A program made the translations under genes and the position numbers. From the NCBI GenBank assembly GCA_029204225.1, contig CM055096.1, positions 68,517,741 to 68,581,740 of the forward strand: a DNA stretch of 64,000 nt, read 5' to 3'. How positions within the stretch are numbered: the stretch's first letter is position 1; each line of letters starts with the position of its first letter. This stretch comes from Diphasiastrum complanatum. Its lineage: Eukaryota > Streptophyta > Lycopodiopsida > Lycopodiales > Lycopodiaceae. The notes under the pieces are model-generated. The model saw only the letters and a program-made list of their open reading frames with translations. It was not told the DNA's origin and made no database searches. This document shows positions 33,346 to 43,086 of the stretch, piece after piece.

Positions 33346-34170
33346 ATGTGAAGGTGGAATATTTCTAGCTGGTGGCCTCCTGATCTCTATTGCTCCTTCA
33401 CTCCATTTTCAGTTCTAAAGAGGACTTTTCAGTGCTCCTCCTACATCTACTTACAGTGCTACCTGTCCATCGTTGTTTATTGCACCTGCAAGGTACCACC
33501 TATACCAAGAGAGGGTAGGTTTTCCCTCAACGCTGACCTGCATCACATTAGCACTAATCACATCAATATGCATAGGAAGAAGAACTAAAGAAAAGAAAAT
33601 TACGATTGGTACAAATAAAGATAGATGAGAATATTTAGCATGTCAACTCCATTAGCAATGGCAAATTTGGAGGTGTTATCCTCCTTGGCTTCTAACCAAA
33701 GTGGCTTGGCATCACTTTCTGACGATGCCAAGGGGCAATGCCAGTCACCGTCTTCTCAAATCAGCGCTGAGAGTGGTGCTACTTTGAATCTTTGCGATTG
33801 CATGGGGCTATCCGAGGTTTCATCTGCTCTAGATTAAATGGCGGACTCCACAGAGAACCAGAACGCTGCACCAAAAACAGGCTGAGAGCATAAAACTTTG
33901 CGAAGGTGTTGATGAGCGAAGACATGATATATCTCAGAAAGGCTTCCCATCAAGTGCGGATCAGCATGGAATGAATGTCACGCGCGATGGAGGAGCAGGC
34001 AGGAGGGAGAGATGGAGAAGTGGCACGTGATGGAGTAGCAAGGGGGGAGAGAGAGAGAGATGGAGATGGGAGGGTGAGAGAGATGGAGCATGAGGGAGGA
34101 GGGAGCGATGGAGGCAGGCTGGAGGGGACGGAGAGAGAGGAGAAGAGAGAGTGAAAATGGAATATAGAGG
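33346..34170. other. No gene supported; GA-rich tract at the right
   Basis: A 70-residue frame at 33625-33837 is Ser/Leu-rich without motif. From 33980 to 34165 the plus strand is strongly purine-rich (GAGAGA, GGAGGGAG), giving meaningless Ser/Pro/Leu frames on the other strand. Confidence 0.4.
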
Positions 34171-34172
34171 GA

Positions 34173-34345
34173 GGGAAGGAGTGGGGTAGGATGCATACAT
34201 GCATTGGTGGAGGATCTATGCATGAAGCATCCTCCTCCCATGCATGTATCCAAAACTTTTAGTTAGTTTTTTGAAAAAGTGCATAGGGTAGGAGGATGCA
34301 CCCATGCAACCATACATGCATCCTCCTACCCCATGCATGGGCACA
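34173..34345. repeat. Nested palindromes with ATGCATCCTCC arms
   Basis: GGGTAGGAGGATGCA near 34285 pairs with TGCATCCTCCTACCCC near 34317. A related inverted pair surrounds GGTGGAGGATCTATGCATG and CATCCTCCTCCCATGCATG at about 34207-34247. GGGGTAGGATGCATACATGC at about 34182 is a third arm. These fold into stems of 14-16 bp. Confidence 0.65.
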
Positions 34346-34363
34346 AATGTGACACACAGATAT

Positions 34364-34365
<2 letters not shown>

Positions 34366-34441
<76 letters not shown>
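34366..34441. repeat. (TA)n microsatellite
   Basis: A 76-bp TA run at the left boundary of repeat-unit copy 2. Copy 1 has only a short TATATATATTTTATG in the equivalent place, so the run expanded locally. Confidence 0.95.
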
Positions 34442-34444
<3 letters not shown>

Positions 34445-35415
34445 GTCGGATTCCGACGTATTATTATGTCGGATTTCAACGACTTATGAAATTTTCTTGA
34501 ATCCGTCAGAACCTTGTGTCAGAAATCGCGCATTTTGTTATTGTGGTTCAAAATGATCCAAATTCAACAGTGACCATTGTACATATAATTTAGATCATTG
34601 TATTAGCTTTCAACATTAGTTTAGAATCAAATGTAATGAAACAAACATTACATTATTATGGACAAACAAATTTCAAATTTTGTTTCATGGATACCTCCTA
34701 AAGATATTTGTTTTTTGCTCAATATGCTTTCTACTCAAATCAAACTTGGTGCATTGTCTCTCTTAAAGTCCAATCTGGAGGCTCTACGAGGGTTCTATAC
34801 ATCTTGCGAATGATAAATCTTCACCAACTGAAAACCTTTTGATAGATACCACATGGGTTCAACACTTGTCCAAGTGAATTTCGATGTTTTGAATCCATCT
34901 GACATCTTGATGCCCTATGAAGGTTGTCAAATTTCCATAAATCTTAATCCTCATAGATAATATTTTTAGGACCAAGTTTGTCGTTGCTTTTTGACTAACA
35001 ATTTATAGATTTGTAAGGTTGGCCTCCAAACTAACGATGGACAGATTGGATCTACTTACAAATTAGTGGTCCTATAATAGTATTAATGCACAAAAATAGA
35101 CAACTAAAAGATGCCCCAAAATGTCAATAATCAACGATTTCAAGGCTTGTAGATCTACGACTGTCGAGAGTCTAATACATGGCTTACTTTCCAGTGGCCT
35201 ACAATTAGGAAAATGCCCTATAGACAAGTGTCAGATTGTTAGGAGATAGTGTTGTTAGGATAGCTTGTAGAACTGGTCGTAGCTAGGGTAACAGGACTGG
35301 GTAGTTACATGTTGTAGAATAGACAAGAACTTCAACCAAAAGCTCAGAACAAATTACCTGAATTATGATTACAGATTGATTGGTTACAGTGCTATTTCAC
35401 TTTCACGGGTGGTCG
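34442..35415. repeat. Repeat unit, copy 2, left part
   Basis: Opens with TTGTGTCGGATTCCGACGTA and proceeds through GTCAGAACCTTGTGTCAGAA, CAAATTTTGTTTCATGGATA, GGACCAAGTTTGTCGTTGC and CTATTTCACTTTCACGGGTGG. It is cut at 35415 by the LARD and continues at 39157. The matching uninterrupted sequence is in copy 3 around 40371. Confidence 0.75.
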
Positions 35416-36057
35416 TGTGAAAATTGCCAACATTTCCTAGCTAGTTTGAGGCCTAAATTGGCAATTTTTGTACATAGTTTTGGATCTAACCTTTCACACG
35501 TGTGAAAGAGGCCTGGATACTTTTATTTTAGTATATATTTCATATTGAAGAAGTCTCAAACTTCAGGACCTTCGAAATGACACCAAAATCATGTTATTTG
35601 GTCATATAGGCCAAAATTGGCTATTTTAGGCTACTGGTGTCCTAATATTGGGTCCTAGGTTCTAGAGTCATCTCTCTCACCTATATTAGGCTGAAACTCA
35701 TGGAGAAGAGGATGGAAAAACTTATTGTATTGTTGAGAGAGTTCAATAGATCATTGTCACAGTTTCTTCCTCCATTGAGAGCATTGCTTTGTGTATTGTC
35801 TTCAAGCTTTTGTGTATGATCTTAAGAGGTTTCCAAAAGTGGTAGGCTGCTATTGGGAGCCTTGTTTGCTGTTATTTTTGGCTGCCATCAGTACCTATTA
35901 TTAGTTTCTTTTGTCTCTTGAATGCTTTGTCAAGTTCATGTGTATCAAAGGTAGCATTAGGATGCTTTGCCATTTCTAGCTTTTGTAGCTTGTTGTGCAA
36001 AGATCTTAGCCAAGTATTTTGGGAGTTTGGATCCATTCAAGATCCACTTTTTTCACA
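35416..36057 (+). repeat. LARD 5' LTR
   Basis: 642 bp, TG...CA ends. It contains CCTTTCACACGTGTGAAAGAGG (a palindrome around CACGTG, inner 20 bases symmetric) near 35490 and TTTTATTTTAGTATATATTT as a possible TATA region near 35520. It aligns throughout with 38506-39156; the differences are small substitutions and short indels, so insertion is fairly recent. Confidence 0.88.
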
Positions 36058-36072
36058 TTATATCAGAGCTAG
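36058..36072 (+). other. LARD primer-binding site
   Basis: TTATATCAGAGCTAG immediately after the LTR; the TATCAGAGC core is that of initiator-tRNA-Met primer sites, with the leading TGG altered. Confidence 0.6.
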
Positions 36073-36296
36073 TTGGCTATTATTTTAGTAAGGTTTTCAT
36101 TTATGGTGATATGTGGATGTTTGATCAAGTTCTAGCATGATTATGCATTGCATTATTGATCAAATCTTACTAGCCTTTGTTTTGTGAGTTGAACTTGTTG
36201 ATCAAAAGCATATTTCAGGTCTATTGAAGATCAAAGGCTGAGAAGAAGCTATTTTGGATCAGATCATAACACCTAATCATTTGTTGATTGTGAGGG

Positions 36297-37622
36297 TTGT
36301 GCATATTCAATACTAATTATTGTTGTGCTAACTTGGCAACTTTTGGTGAATCTATGATCAATGTTTTGGATCCATTGGATCTTGAAGATGGAGTAGTGCT
36401 ACCTACTAGTCAAATGGAGTCATGTGGTGCTAAATTAGTATCATGTCTGAACTCTTCTACTCATAGATTTCCAAGTCTTGGTGGCTCTTCAATGGAACTA
36501 CATGGAAAGTGCAAAAATGGAAAAGGTAAGAAGAGATCTAACTTCATCAATGGAGGTGATGAAAACTCTTCTTTGGAAATGGTTGTTGCTAATGACTCAT
36601 TTACTCATTTGGAAAAAGATGGTGCTTTGGGCATGTTTGAAGAAAAAGTTTCTTTTGCATCTTTATGTGATGAGTCCAAGAAAGTCATTTGTACAACAAG
36701 TGGTTTCACATGTATTCATAAAGAAAGTAGATCAAAAGGTTCTATCATGAGACTTTATGAGGAAGATGTCAAGTCAAACGGGAGAGATGAATGTGAAGCG
36801 TTCAAAGTAGGATGTACTTTGAATGATGCTTTTGTGAATGATAGTGAGGGTTCATTATCATTACCTATATCATTGATTAGAAGTCCAGGTTTGACAAGAA
36901 AAAGTACTTCAATCATTCTTATGTTGAAGGTACTATGTATTCTTTTCATGGCTTCTAATGTTCGAGATTCTTCCATTTCTTATGATGCAACTATCAAGAG
37001 GGAGATTGCTAACTTTTGTGGTGTGATCATTAAGAGGGAGTCTTGTGAAGGAAAGGGCAAAGGAAGAGTGACTCTTGGGAAGATCCAAGGCATGGATCTT
37101 ACATCTATTCATCAACTCAAAGGATGCTATGATTGTGGTGGAGTGTTCATGCATGATCAAGATGGCAAAAGGTTGGATGAAGAAGACTACATGGAGCAAC
37201 TCAAGTGGCAACTTGTTCAAGGCAAGGAAGATCTCATTGGTGAGTTCATTGAGGTTTGGTTTGAACTCAAATGGGCTGTTTTGATTAGGCTTTATACTCA
37301 ACTTCATCTAGTCTACTTCATGTTGGATAGAATTGTAGAAATCTATCTTTTGGTTTATGATGGTGACATTGTTTTCACTAACTATAGTGAAAGGTTGAAA
37401 TCAAGCAATGATGAGATCTTGTCGGATGTTAATCATGTGTTTGAGAGGGAGTATCTTCAGACATTCAGATCTGAAGATGTCTATAAATGCAAAGTCCTTG
37501 ATGTTTTGTTGGAAATCAAGATGTTGATCTTGAATTGCTTCATCAACACCAAGAGGCAAGTAGCAATTGGAAGCATCAAAGGGGAGCCACATGGGCAAAG
37601 CATTTTGGATCTGTTTTTATAG
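36297..37622 (+). CDS. LARD open reading frame 1, unknown protein
   Basis: A 441-residue frame, open throughout, inside the LARD. It is acidic and Ser/Gly/Asp-rich. Early residues read NLATFGESMINVLDPLDLED, followed by a basic patch (KCKNGKGKKRSN). Further on come Cys/His-containing segments (GCYDCGGVFMHDQD) and a hydrophobic C-terminal third (IRLYTQLHLVYFMLDRIVEI). I see no zinc knuckle, protease, integrase or RT motif. The decayed copy at 20004-20233 matches part of the C-terminal third. Codon usage looks like the neighbouring frame. Its length with no stop in such a young element suggests it was coding in the source element. Function unknown. Confidence 0.45.
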   Translation: MCIFNTNYCCANLATFGESMINVLDPLDLEDGVVLPTSQMESCGAKLVSCLNSSTHRFPSLGGSSMELHGKCKNGKGKKRSNFINGGDENSSLEMVVANDSFTHLEKDGALGMFEEKVSFASLCDESKKVICTTSGFTCIHKESRSKGSIMRLYEEDVKSNGRDECEAFKVGCTLNDAFVNDSEGSLSLPISLIRSPGLTRKSTSIILMLKVLCILFMASNVRDSSISYDATIKREIANFCGVIIKRESCEGKGKGRVTLGKIQGMDLTSIHQLKGCYDCGGVFMHDQDGKRLDEEDYMEQLKWQLVQGKEDLIGEFIEVWFELKWAVLIRLYTQLHLVYFMLDRIVEIYLLVYDGDIVFTNYSERLKSSNDEILSDVNHVFEREYLQTFRSEDVYKCKVLDVLLEIKMLILNCFINTKRQVAIGSIKGEPHGQSILDLFL

Positions 37623-37658
37623 GTTCTTGAAGGTTCAAGTAAGGTTCTTGGAGCAGCA

Positions 37659-38216
37659 ATGAAGTGTCCTTTTACTCTACCTTACTTGTTTAATCTCATG
37701 TATGAACATTGTCATGTCAATGTGTTGGAATTGTCAAAATTCAATGAAACTAGTTCCACAGTTTTGCATCCTTTGGATCTTGGAGATGGAATAGTCATCA
37801 TTGCTGGTTTTTATGATCAAGTACATGCATTCATTCAAATCTTGAAAGATATTGAAGTGGTCAATATGTTTACTTTTGAGCAAAGTTCAAAATCTAGCAT
37901 CCTAGTGTTGGCAAATTGGCAAATTGTTGACAATGTAGGATCAAGGGTTGTATGCAAATCTTGTGAAGATACTTCAGGTATTTCAAGTTCAGGTTTTGCT
38001 CATTCAAATGGAGCAGAGAACACATCATTTTGGCATTCATTCACTCAAGGGCTTTCATGGATTGGAGATCTACAAAGGCAAGGCGGTGATGGAGGTTCAT
38101 TCATGGAGATACATGGTGCATTCACTATGGGCATAGTGGAATGTGGAGGAGGCATGCAAACACTTGTTGGTTACTTTCACTTACAGCTTGTTTGTTGCTG
38201 TTTTACAAAGAATTAA
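37659..38216 (+). CDS. LARD open reading frame 2, unknown protein
   Basis: A 185-residue frame starting 37 bp after the stop of frame 1, so the two could once have been one polyprotein separated by a stop and a shift. It contains LELSKFNETSSTVLHPLDLG then DGIVIIAGFYDQVHAFIQIL, echoing the LDPLDLEDGVV phrase near the start of frame 1. This suggests an internal duplication. The rest is Gly/Ser-rich with GLSWIGDLQRQGGDGGSFME. No known domain. Confidence 0.4.
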   Translation: MKCPFTLPYLFNLMYEHCHVNVLELSKFNETSSTVLHPLDLGDGIVIIAGFYDQVHAFIQILKDIEVVNMFTFEQSSKSSILVLANWQIVDNVGSRVVCKSCEDTSGISSSGFAHSNGAENTSFWHSFTQGLSWIGDLQRQGGDGGSFMEIHGAFTMGIVECGGGMQTLVGYFHLQLVCCCFTKN

Positions 38217-38251
38217 AAGGTGGATACATGGAGGAATCCTTTCATTATGAT

Positions 38252-38322
38252 TCTATGTTCTTTTACATGTATCTTGTTCACCATTCTATGTTCTTTTACA
38301 TGTATCTTGTTCACCATTCTAT
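38252..38322. repeat. 36-bp tandem duplication in the LARD
   Basis: The phrase TATGTTCTTTTACATGTATC then TTGTTCACCATTC occurs twice in succession (from about 38252 and 38288). It gives the repeated MFFYMYLVHHS in translation. It lies after ORF 2 and is probably recent slippage. Confidence 0.8.
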
Positions 38323-38490
38323 GTAAAATTGATGTAAAAAATAGTGAAGCATCCTATATGGACACTATTATCTATATCAATTATGTTGTACTTCATATTG
38401 TACATATTAGAGCACTTGAGAAGAGATCTATTATCATGATGGAGATCATTCTTAGATTGAAGCAAGGTAGTGTTGTAAACCTAGCAAGTT

Positions 38491-38505
38491 AAGTTGAAGA
38501 GGGAG
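38491..38505 (+). other. LARD polypurine tract
   Basis: AAGTTGAAGAGGGAG directly abuts the 3' LTR; it would prime plus-strand DNA synthesis. Confidence 0.75.
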
Positions 38506-39156
38506 TGTGAAAATTGTCAACATTTCCTAGCTAGTTTGAGGCCTAAATTGGCAATTTTTGTACATAGTTTTGGATCTAACCTTTCACACGTGTGAAAGAG
38601 GCCTATATACTTTTATTTTAGTATATATTTCATGTTGAAGAAGTCTCAAACTTCGGGAACTTCGAAATGACACCGAAATCATGTTATTTGGACATATAGG
38701 CCAAAATTGGCCATTTTAGCTATTGGTGTCCTAAAATTGGGTCCTAAGTTCTAGAGAGAGGAGAGAGAGTCATCTCTTCACCTATATTAGGCTGAAATTC
38801 ATGGGGAACAGGTTGGAAAAACTTATTGTATTGTTGAGAGAGATCAATAGATCATTGGCACAGTTTCTTCCTCCATTGAGAGCATTGCTTTGTGTATTGT
38901 CTTCAAGCTTTTGTGTATGATCTTAAGAGGTTTCCAAAAGTGGTGGGCTGCTGTTGGGAGCCTTGTTTGCTGCTATTTTTGGCTGCCATCAGTACCTATT
39001 ATTAGTTTCTTTTGTCTCTTGAATGCTTTGTCAAGTTCATGTGTATCAAAGGTAGCATTAGGACTTTGCCATTTCTAGCTTTTGTAGCTTGTTGTGCAAA
39101 GATCTTAGCCAAGTATTTTGGGAGTTTGGATCCATTCAAGATTCACTTTTTTCACA
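38506..39156 (+). repeat. LARD 3' LTR
   Basis: 651 bp. It contains an extra GAGAGGAGAGAG insertion near 38755 relative to the 5' LTR and lacks a short ATGC present there near 39062. Otherwise co-linear. Confidence 0.88.
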
Positions 39157-39545
39157 GCCGCTACCGTGCAGGTAGTTGTATCCTCAAAGATAAAAACTAT
39201 GGCCATTATTTTGTGGCTGCATTGAGATAGTATCCAATACAAAATAAAGAGAAAACAAGATATACAATACAAGGAAAATAGTATACAGGAAAAAGTTACA
39301 AAGTAAGAAATCTTAGTTGCAAATAGCAAAACAAACGAATCGTACTTGAGATGAGACAAATGAAGTTGATAGAGTTGAGAAGAAATGCCAGAAGTCGATC
39401 TCCAACAATCTCCTACAAGAAAAAAAAACTGAGAAAACCATAAAAAATTAACGCGGCTTTGAGAATTAAGTCACGGACGTCAAATTCTGACATTTGTATT
39501 GTCCGTCGGAATCCGACGTCCACTTAATGCTTTTTTTTTAATGCA
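39157..39545. repeat. Repeat unit, copy 2, right part
   Basis: Resumes with GCCGCTACCGTGCAGGTAG and runs through TGTATCCTCAAAGATAAAAA to CACGGACGTCAAATTCTGAC and GTCGGAATCCGACGTCCAC. It ends where copy 3 begins. Confidence 0.75.
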
Positions 39546-40960
39546 AACTATTATGACCATTGTATTAGCTTTCAACATTAGTTTAAAATCAAATGTAATG
39601 AAACAAACATTACATTGTTATTCACAAACAAATTTCAAATTTTGTTTCATGGATACCTCCTAAAGATATTTGTTTTTTGCTCAATATGCTTTCTACTCAA
39701 ATCAAACTTGGTGCATTGTCTCTCTTAAAGTCCAATTTGGAGGCTCTACGAGAGTTCTATACATGTTGTGAATGATAAATCTTCAACAACTAAAAACTTT
39801 TTTATAGATACCACATGGGTTCAACCGTTGTCCAAGTGAATTTTGATGTTTTGAATCCATCTGACATCTTGATGCCCTATGAAGGTTGTCAAATTTCCAT
39901 AAATCTTAATCCTCGTACATAATGTTTTTAGGACCAAGTTTGTCGTTGCTTTATGACTAACGATTTATAGATTTGTAAGATTGGCCTCCAAACTAGCGAT
40001 GGACAGATTGGATCTACTTACAAATTAGCGGTCCTATAGTACTATTAATGCACAAAAATAGACAACTAAAAGATGCCAAGAAATGTCAATAATCAACGAT
40101 TTCAGGGCTTCTAGATCTGCGATTGTCGAGAGCCTAATACATGGCTTACTTTCCAATGGCCTACAATTAGAAAAATGCCCTGCAGACAAGTGTCAGATTG
40201 TTAGGAGATAGTGTTGTTAGGATAGCATGTAGAACTGGTCGTAGGTAGGGTAACAGGACAAGGTAATTACATGTTGTAGAATAGACAAGAACTTCAACCA
40301 AAAGCTGAGAACAAATTACCTGAATTATGATTACAGATTGACTGGTTACAGTGCTATTTCACTTTCACGGGTGGCCGCTACCATGCAGGTAATTGTATCC
40401 TCAAAGATAAAAATCATGGCCATTATTACGTGGCTGCATTGAGATAGTTTCCAATACAAAAGAAAGAGAAAACAAGATATACAATACAAGGAAGATAGTA
40501 TACACAGGAAAAAGTTACAAAGTAAGATATCTTAGTTGCACATAGCAAAACAAAAGAATCGTACTTGGAATGAGACAAATGAAGTTGATAGAGTTGAGAA
40601 GTAGCGCCAGAAGCCGATCTCCAACAATCTCTTACAAGAAAAAAAAATGAGAAGACCATAAAAAAATAACGCGGTTTTGAGAATTAAGTCACGGACGTCG
40701 GATTCCAATATCTGTATTGTCCGTCGGAATTCGACGTCCACTTTATGCTTTATTTTTTTAATGCACGGATAGGTGACGTCATGAATTAAAAAGTTGCAGT
40801 TGCCAAAATGGGATGTCGGATTCCAACATTTTTATTGTGCGTCGAAATCCGACATTCGTAAAAAAAAACAAATTTGGCAAAAAAAAATTTCCGAGAAATA
40901 TATATATATATATATATATATATTTCTTTTTTCTTTTTTTTTGTGTCGGATTCCGAAATT
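39546..40960. repeat. Repeat unit, copy 3
   Basis: Begins AACTATTATGACCATTGTAT and is uninterrupted. It keeps the LARD target in its empty state near 40376 and both sets of GTCGG..CCGAC palindromes (40698-40735 and 40813-40950). Close similarity to copy 2, and their head-to-tail order, indicate tandem duplication of a unit of about 1.4 kb. Confidence 0.75.
40899..40923. repeat. (TA)n microsatellite
   Basis: Short TA run inside copy 3, at the same relative place as the long TA run at 34366-34441. Confidence 0.9.
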
Positions 40961-41160
40961 GGCCTAATCACCTACTGAGATGTGGATTGACATTAAAAAA
41001 TCAACATACCCCCTAACTCAACATAGATAACTTTTACAAATTTTCACATATACAAGTTGAAGGGACATGCATGCAAACACTCATTCATGGCGAGACATGT
41101 GCATGTGTGCGCGCACACACACACAAGGCTCAATAATTTCAAAATATGATATGAACTATT

Positions 41161-41165
<5 letters not shown>

Positions 41166-41234
<69 letters not shown>
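41166..41234. repeat. (CT)n microsatellite
   Basis: About 69 bp of uninterrupted CT. Confidence 0.95.
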
Positions 41235-41239
<5 letters not shown>

Positions 41240-41680
41240 GTCCCCTTTAAGAGGTTTTTTTTGGCTTGAATGCAATAAGGTTGCCAAGTTAGGAGTTGCA
41301 TAATTTTACTCTTGTCTATCATTTATGTCTTAGAACATTGCTTAGAAGTTCCAAAACTGTGTAAAATGCAACATATTTTACGAGTATAAGTGTTACTTAT
41401 TTGTTGTTTATTTATAATGATGAATACAAGTTCGCACGTAGCAAGTAGATCAAATAAGCTGGCTAGCGATTGAGAGATTCCTACCATGCAAGAAAAGACA
41501 AAAAACACTAATATTTCAAAGCATGGCATGCTTACTAAATTTAAAAGGACCCCAAGTCTTTTAGTTTGGTACTTGACGAGAGACTTCTTCTTGCCTTTGC
41601 AAAGCAAGACCAAAAGCATTTCCTATTTTTATATTAATTATGTACTTTAGGACATTTAAAAATACATATATGTATATGTG

Positions 41681-41689
<9 letters not shown>
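41235..41689. other. No gene seen
   Basis: Region between two microsatellites. A 98-residue minus-strand frame at 41323-41619 has no recognisable domain. Confidence 0.4.

Positions 41690-41743
<54 letters not shown>
41690..41743. repeat. (TA)n microsatellite
   Basis: TA run of about 54 bp preceded by ATATGTATATGTGTATGTG. Confidence 0.95.
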
Positions 41744-41748
<5 letters not shown>

Positions 41749-42330
41749 TATTGCTATTATGTGGGCATGAGCATCTTCATGCATTGGCAAGACTCCAAAA
41801 GGATGCTTATAATAAACTTAAGCATAAGTCTTAGAGAATTAAGCAGTGTTTGAGAGTGGTTATAGAGAAGTAGAAAATGCTCATATAAAGCTCAAATATT
41901 ACATGTCTCTTGGTGAAGAAAGAACCCTGGTGCATTTATTCATAGGAAAAAGTAGTAGGTACATTGATGAAAAAGATATATACACCCCGAAGGGGGAGTT
42001 TAAACAAAAGTAGGCTCAAACAAGAGCGAAGCTTGCAGTAAAGTTAAGTTTAATCCATATCCTGGCATTAAAAATATAAGTGCATAAACTATGATGATGT
42101 CCGTGGGAGTCTACCATTTGACTACAGTAGATCAGAAAAGTGAAGAGTTGGTGAGTCGGCCAATGAAGGGAGATGAGATGTAGCAGACCCAGCCACTGTT
42201 GCCCGTTGCAGAATAGATAGGGCCTGAGCACGTTGCAGGGCAATGGAAACACGTTGTTTGAAAGAAGCCACGAGAATAGAACCAGGGTTTCAACTAGGAC
42301 ATGTTGACAAATTACCATTTAGAGAAATAA

Positions 42331-42332
<2 letters not shown>
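41744..42332. other. No gene seen upstream of IDL-3
   Basis: ACACCCCGAAGGGGGAGTTT near 41981 resembles a copia polypurine tract with GGGGGAG, but no LTR start could be matched after it. Otherwise nothing is supported. Confidence 0.35.

Positions 42333-42333
<1 letters not shown>

Positions 42334-42367
<34 letters not shown>
42334..42367. repeat. (CT)n microsatellite
   Basis: A 34-bp CT run about 270 bp before the IDL-3 TATA box. Confidence 0.9.
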
Positions 42368-42370
<3 letters not shown>

Positions 42371-42384
42371 AATGAAGGTTACTA

Positions 42385-42494
42385 GAATACTTTGACTAGA
42401 AGAGAAATTAGGACATATTCACAAAAATTACTAACTTAGGAATACTTTGACTAGAAGAGAAATTAGCACATATTCACAAAAATTACTAACTTAG
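42385..42494. repeat. 55-bp tandem duplication upstream of IDL-3
   Basis: GAATACTTTGACTAGAAGAG to CTAACTTAG occurs twice, starting at 42385 and 42440, with a single G/C difference in ATTAG[G/C]ACATATTC. It lies about 200 bp before the TATA box, inside the presumed promoter. Confidence 0.9.
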
Positions 42495-42636
42495 GGAAAG
42501 AAAAGTATGGGTCTTTCCCCCACCCTCGCCCTTCTCTTGCTGAATTTTGTAGATCTGTCTTTGCGCCGCCGATTATGTGACCTCACGTTTTAACTTTCCT
42601 CTACGTCAAACTCATCTCTAGCGCTTATCATGTCTT

Positions 42637-42644
42637 TATATAAG
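42637..42644 (+). promoter_or_regulatory. TATA box of IDL-3
   Basis: TATATAAG, about 80 bp before the ATG. The leader after it is not obviously alignable with those of the other two copies. Confidence 0.55.
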
Positions 42645-42723
42645 TACATGCATTCATCCGAATTCCCAACCGTCTGTAACTCCCCTGATCTGAAGCCAGT
42701 TTCGGACAGAAATTAAGCCCCGA

Positions 42724-43086
42724 ATGACAATGATGTTAAGCATCATTCATATGTCTTCAACTAAATGGTGTAGCTGTGTCCTCATGCTGTCCCTTCTCTT
42801 CTGTTCACATGCGCAGTGCGCAAGGCCACGAGATCTGAGAAGAAGTGAAGCCGATTGTAGCTTGAAAGCAAGGATATTCGAGTCGATGAGAATGAGCTCG
42901 ATGGCCAGAGGAACCAACGGAGTTGTAGGACTTGAGCCATGGCACCATGCCATCATGCCTATTAATCGAGTGATGCTTGAGACGATGGCTTTTCGGACAC
43001 CGGCGCACAGGCTTTGGGTTAGACAGCTTTCTAAAGGCCCTCCCATCCCATCAAGTGCACCCAATCCAGTCCACAACGGCAAGTAG
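42724..43086 (+). CDS. IDL: IDA-like secreted peptide precursor (IDL-3)
   Basis: A 120-residue, single-exon precursor. Residues 15-30 (WCSCVLMLSLLFCSHA) form the signal peptide. The middle carries IFESMRMSSMA and HHAIMPINRVMLETMA, which align with IFKSS..SINMRRI and HHVIMDTNRIFLEKMA of IDL-1. The C-terminus is RQLSKGPPIPSSAPNPVHNGK; residues 107-118 (PIPSSAPNPVHN) agree with the IDA core PIPPSAPSKRHN at eight of twelve positions, including the terminal His-Asn. The expected role is an apoplastic ligand of HAESA/HSL-type receptors in cell separation or stress signalling, by family resemblance. It is more canonical than IDL-1 at the peptide end but keeps the same precursor layout, so it is an older paralogue. 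The open frame is intact and has its own TATA box. The two extra residues (GK) after HN would need trimming or tolerance. Confidence 0.75.
   Translation: MTMMLSIIHMSSTKWCSCVLMLSLLFCSHAQCARPRDLRRSEADCSLKARIFESMRMSSMARGTNGVVGLEPWHHAIMPINRVMLETMAFRTPAHRLWVRQLSKGPPIPSSAPNPVHNGK

Larger units (their letters stand above)
35416..39156 (+). mobile_element. Complete non-autonomous LTR retrotransposon (LARD)
   Basis: A 3741-bp element with two LTRs (642 and 651 bp), both starting TGTGAAAATTG and ending TTTTTTCACA. A primer-site-like TATCAGAGCT follows the left LTR. GAAGAGGGAG, a polypurine tract, precedes the right LTR. It splits repeat-unit copy 2: the flanks are GTCG (35412-35415) and GCCG (39157-39160), and the unbroken target GGTGGCCGCTACC exists in copy 3 near 40376. 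This indicates a 4-bp (perhaps 5-bp) target duplication with one later change. The interior has two open frames of unknown type and no recognisable gag, protease, integrase or polymerase. It would depend on another element's enzymes. Confidence 0.88.

Noticed and set aside
33625-33837. 70-residue Ser/Leu-rich frame
   Set aside because: No motif, no homologous copy in the window, short length.
41981-42010. Polypurine-tract-like CCGAAGGGGGAGTTT
   Set aside because: No LTR start or partner LTR could be matched after it.
42747-43082. 111-residue minus-strand frame opposite IDL-3
   Set aside because: Antisense shadow; has no signal or motif, while the sense frame has family features.
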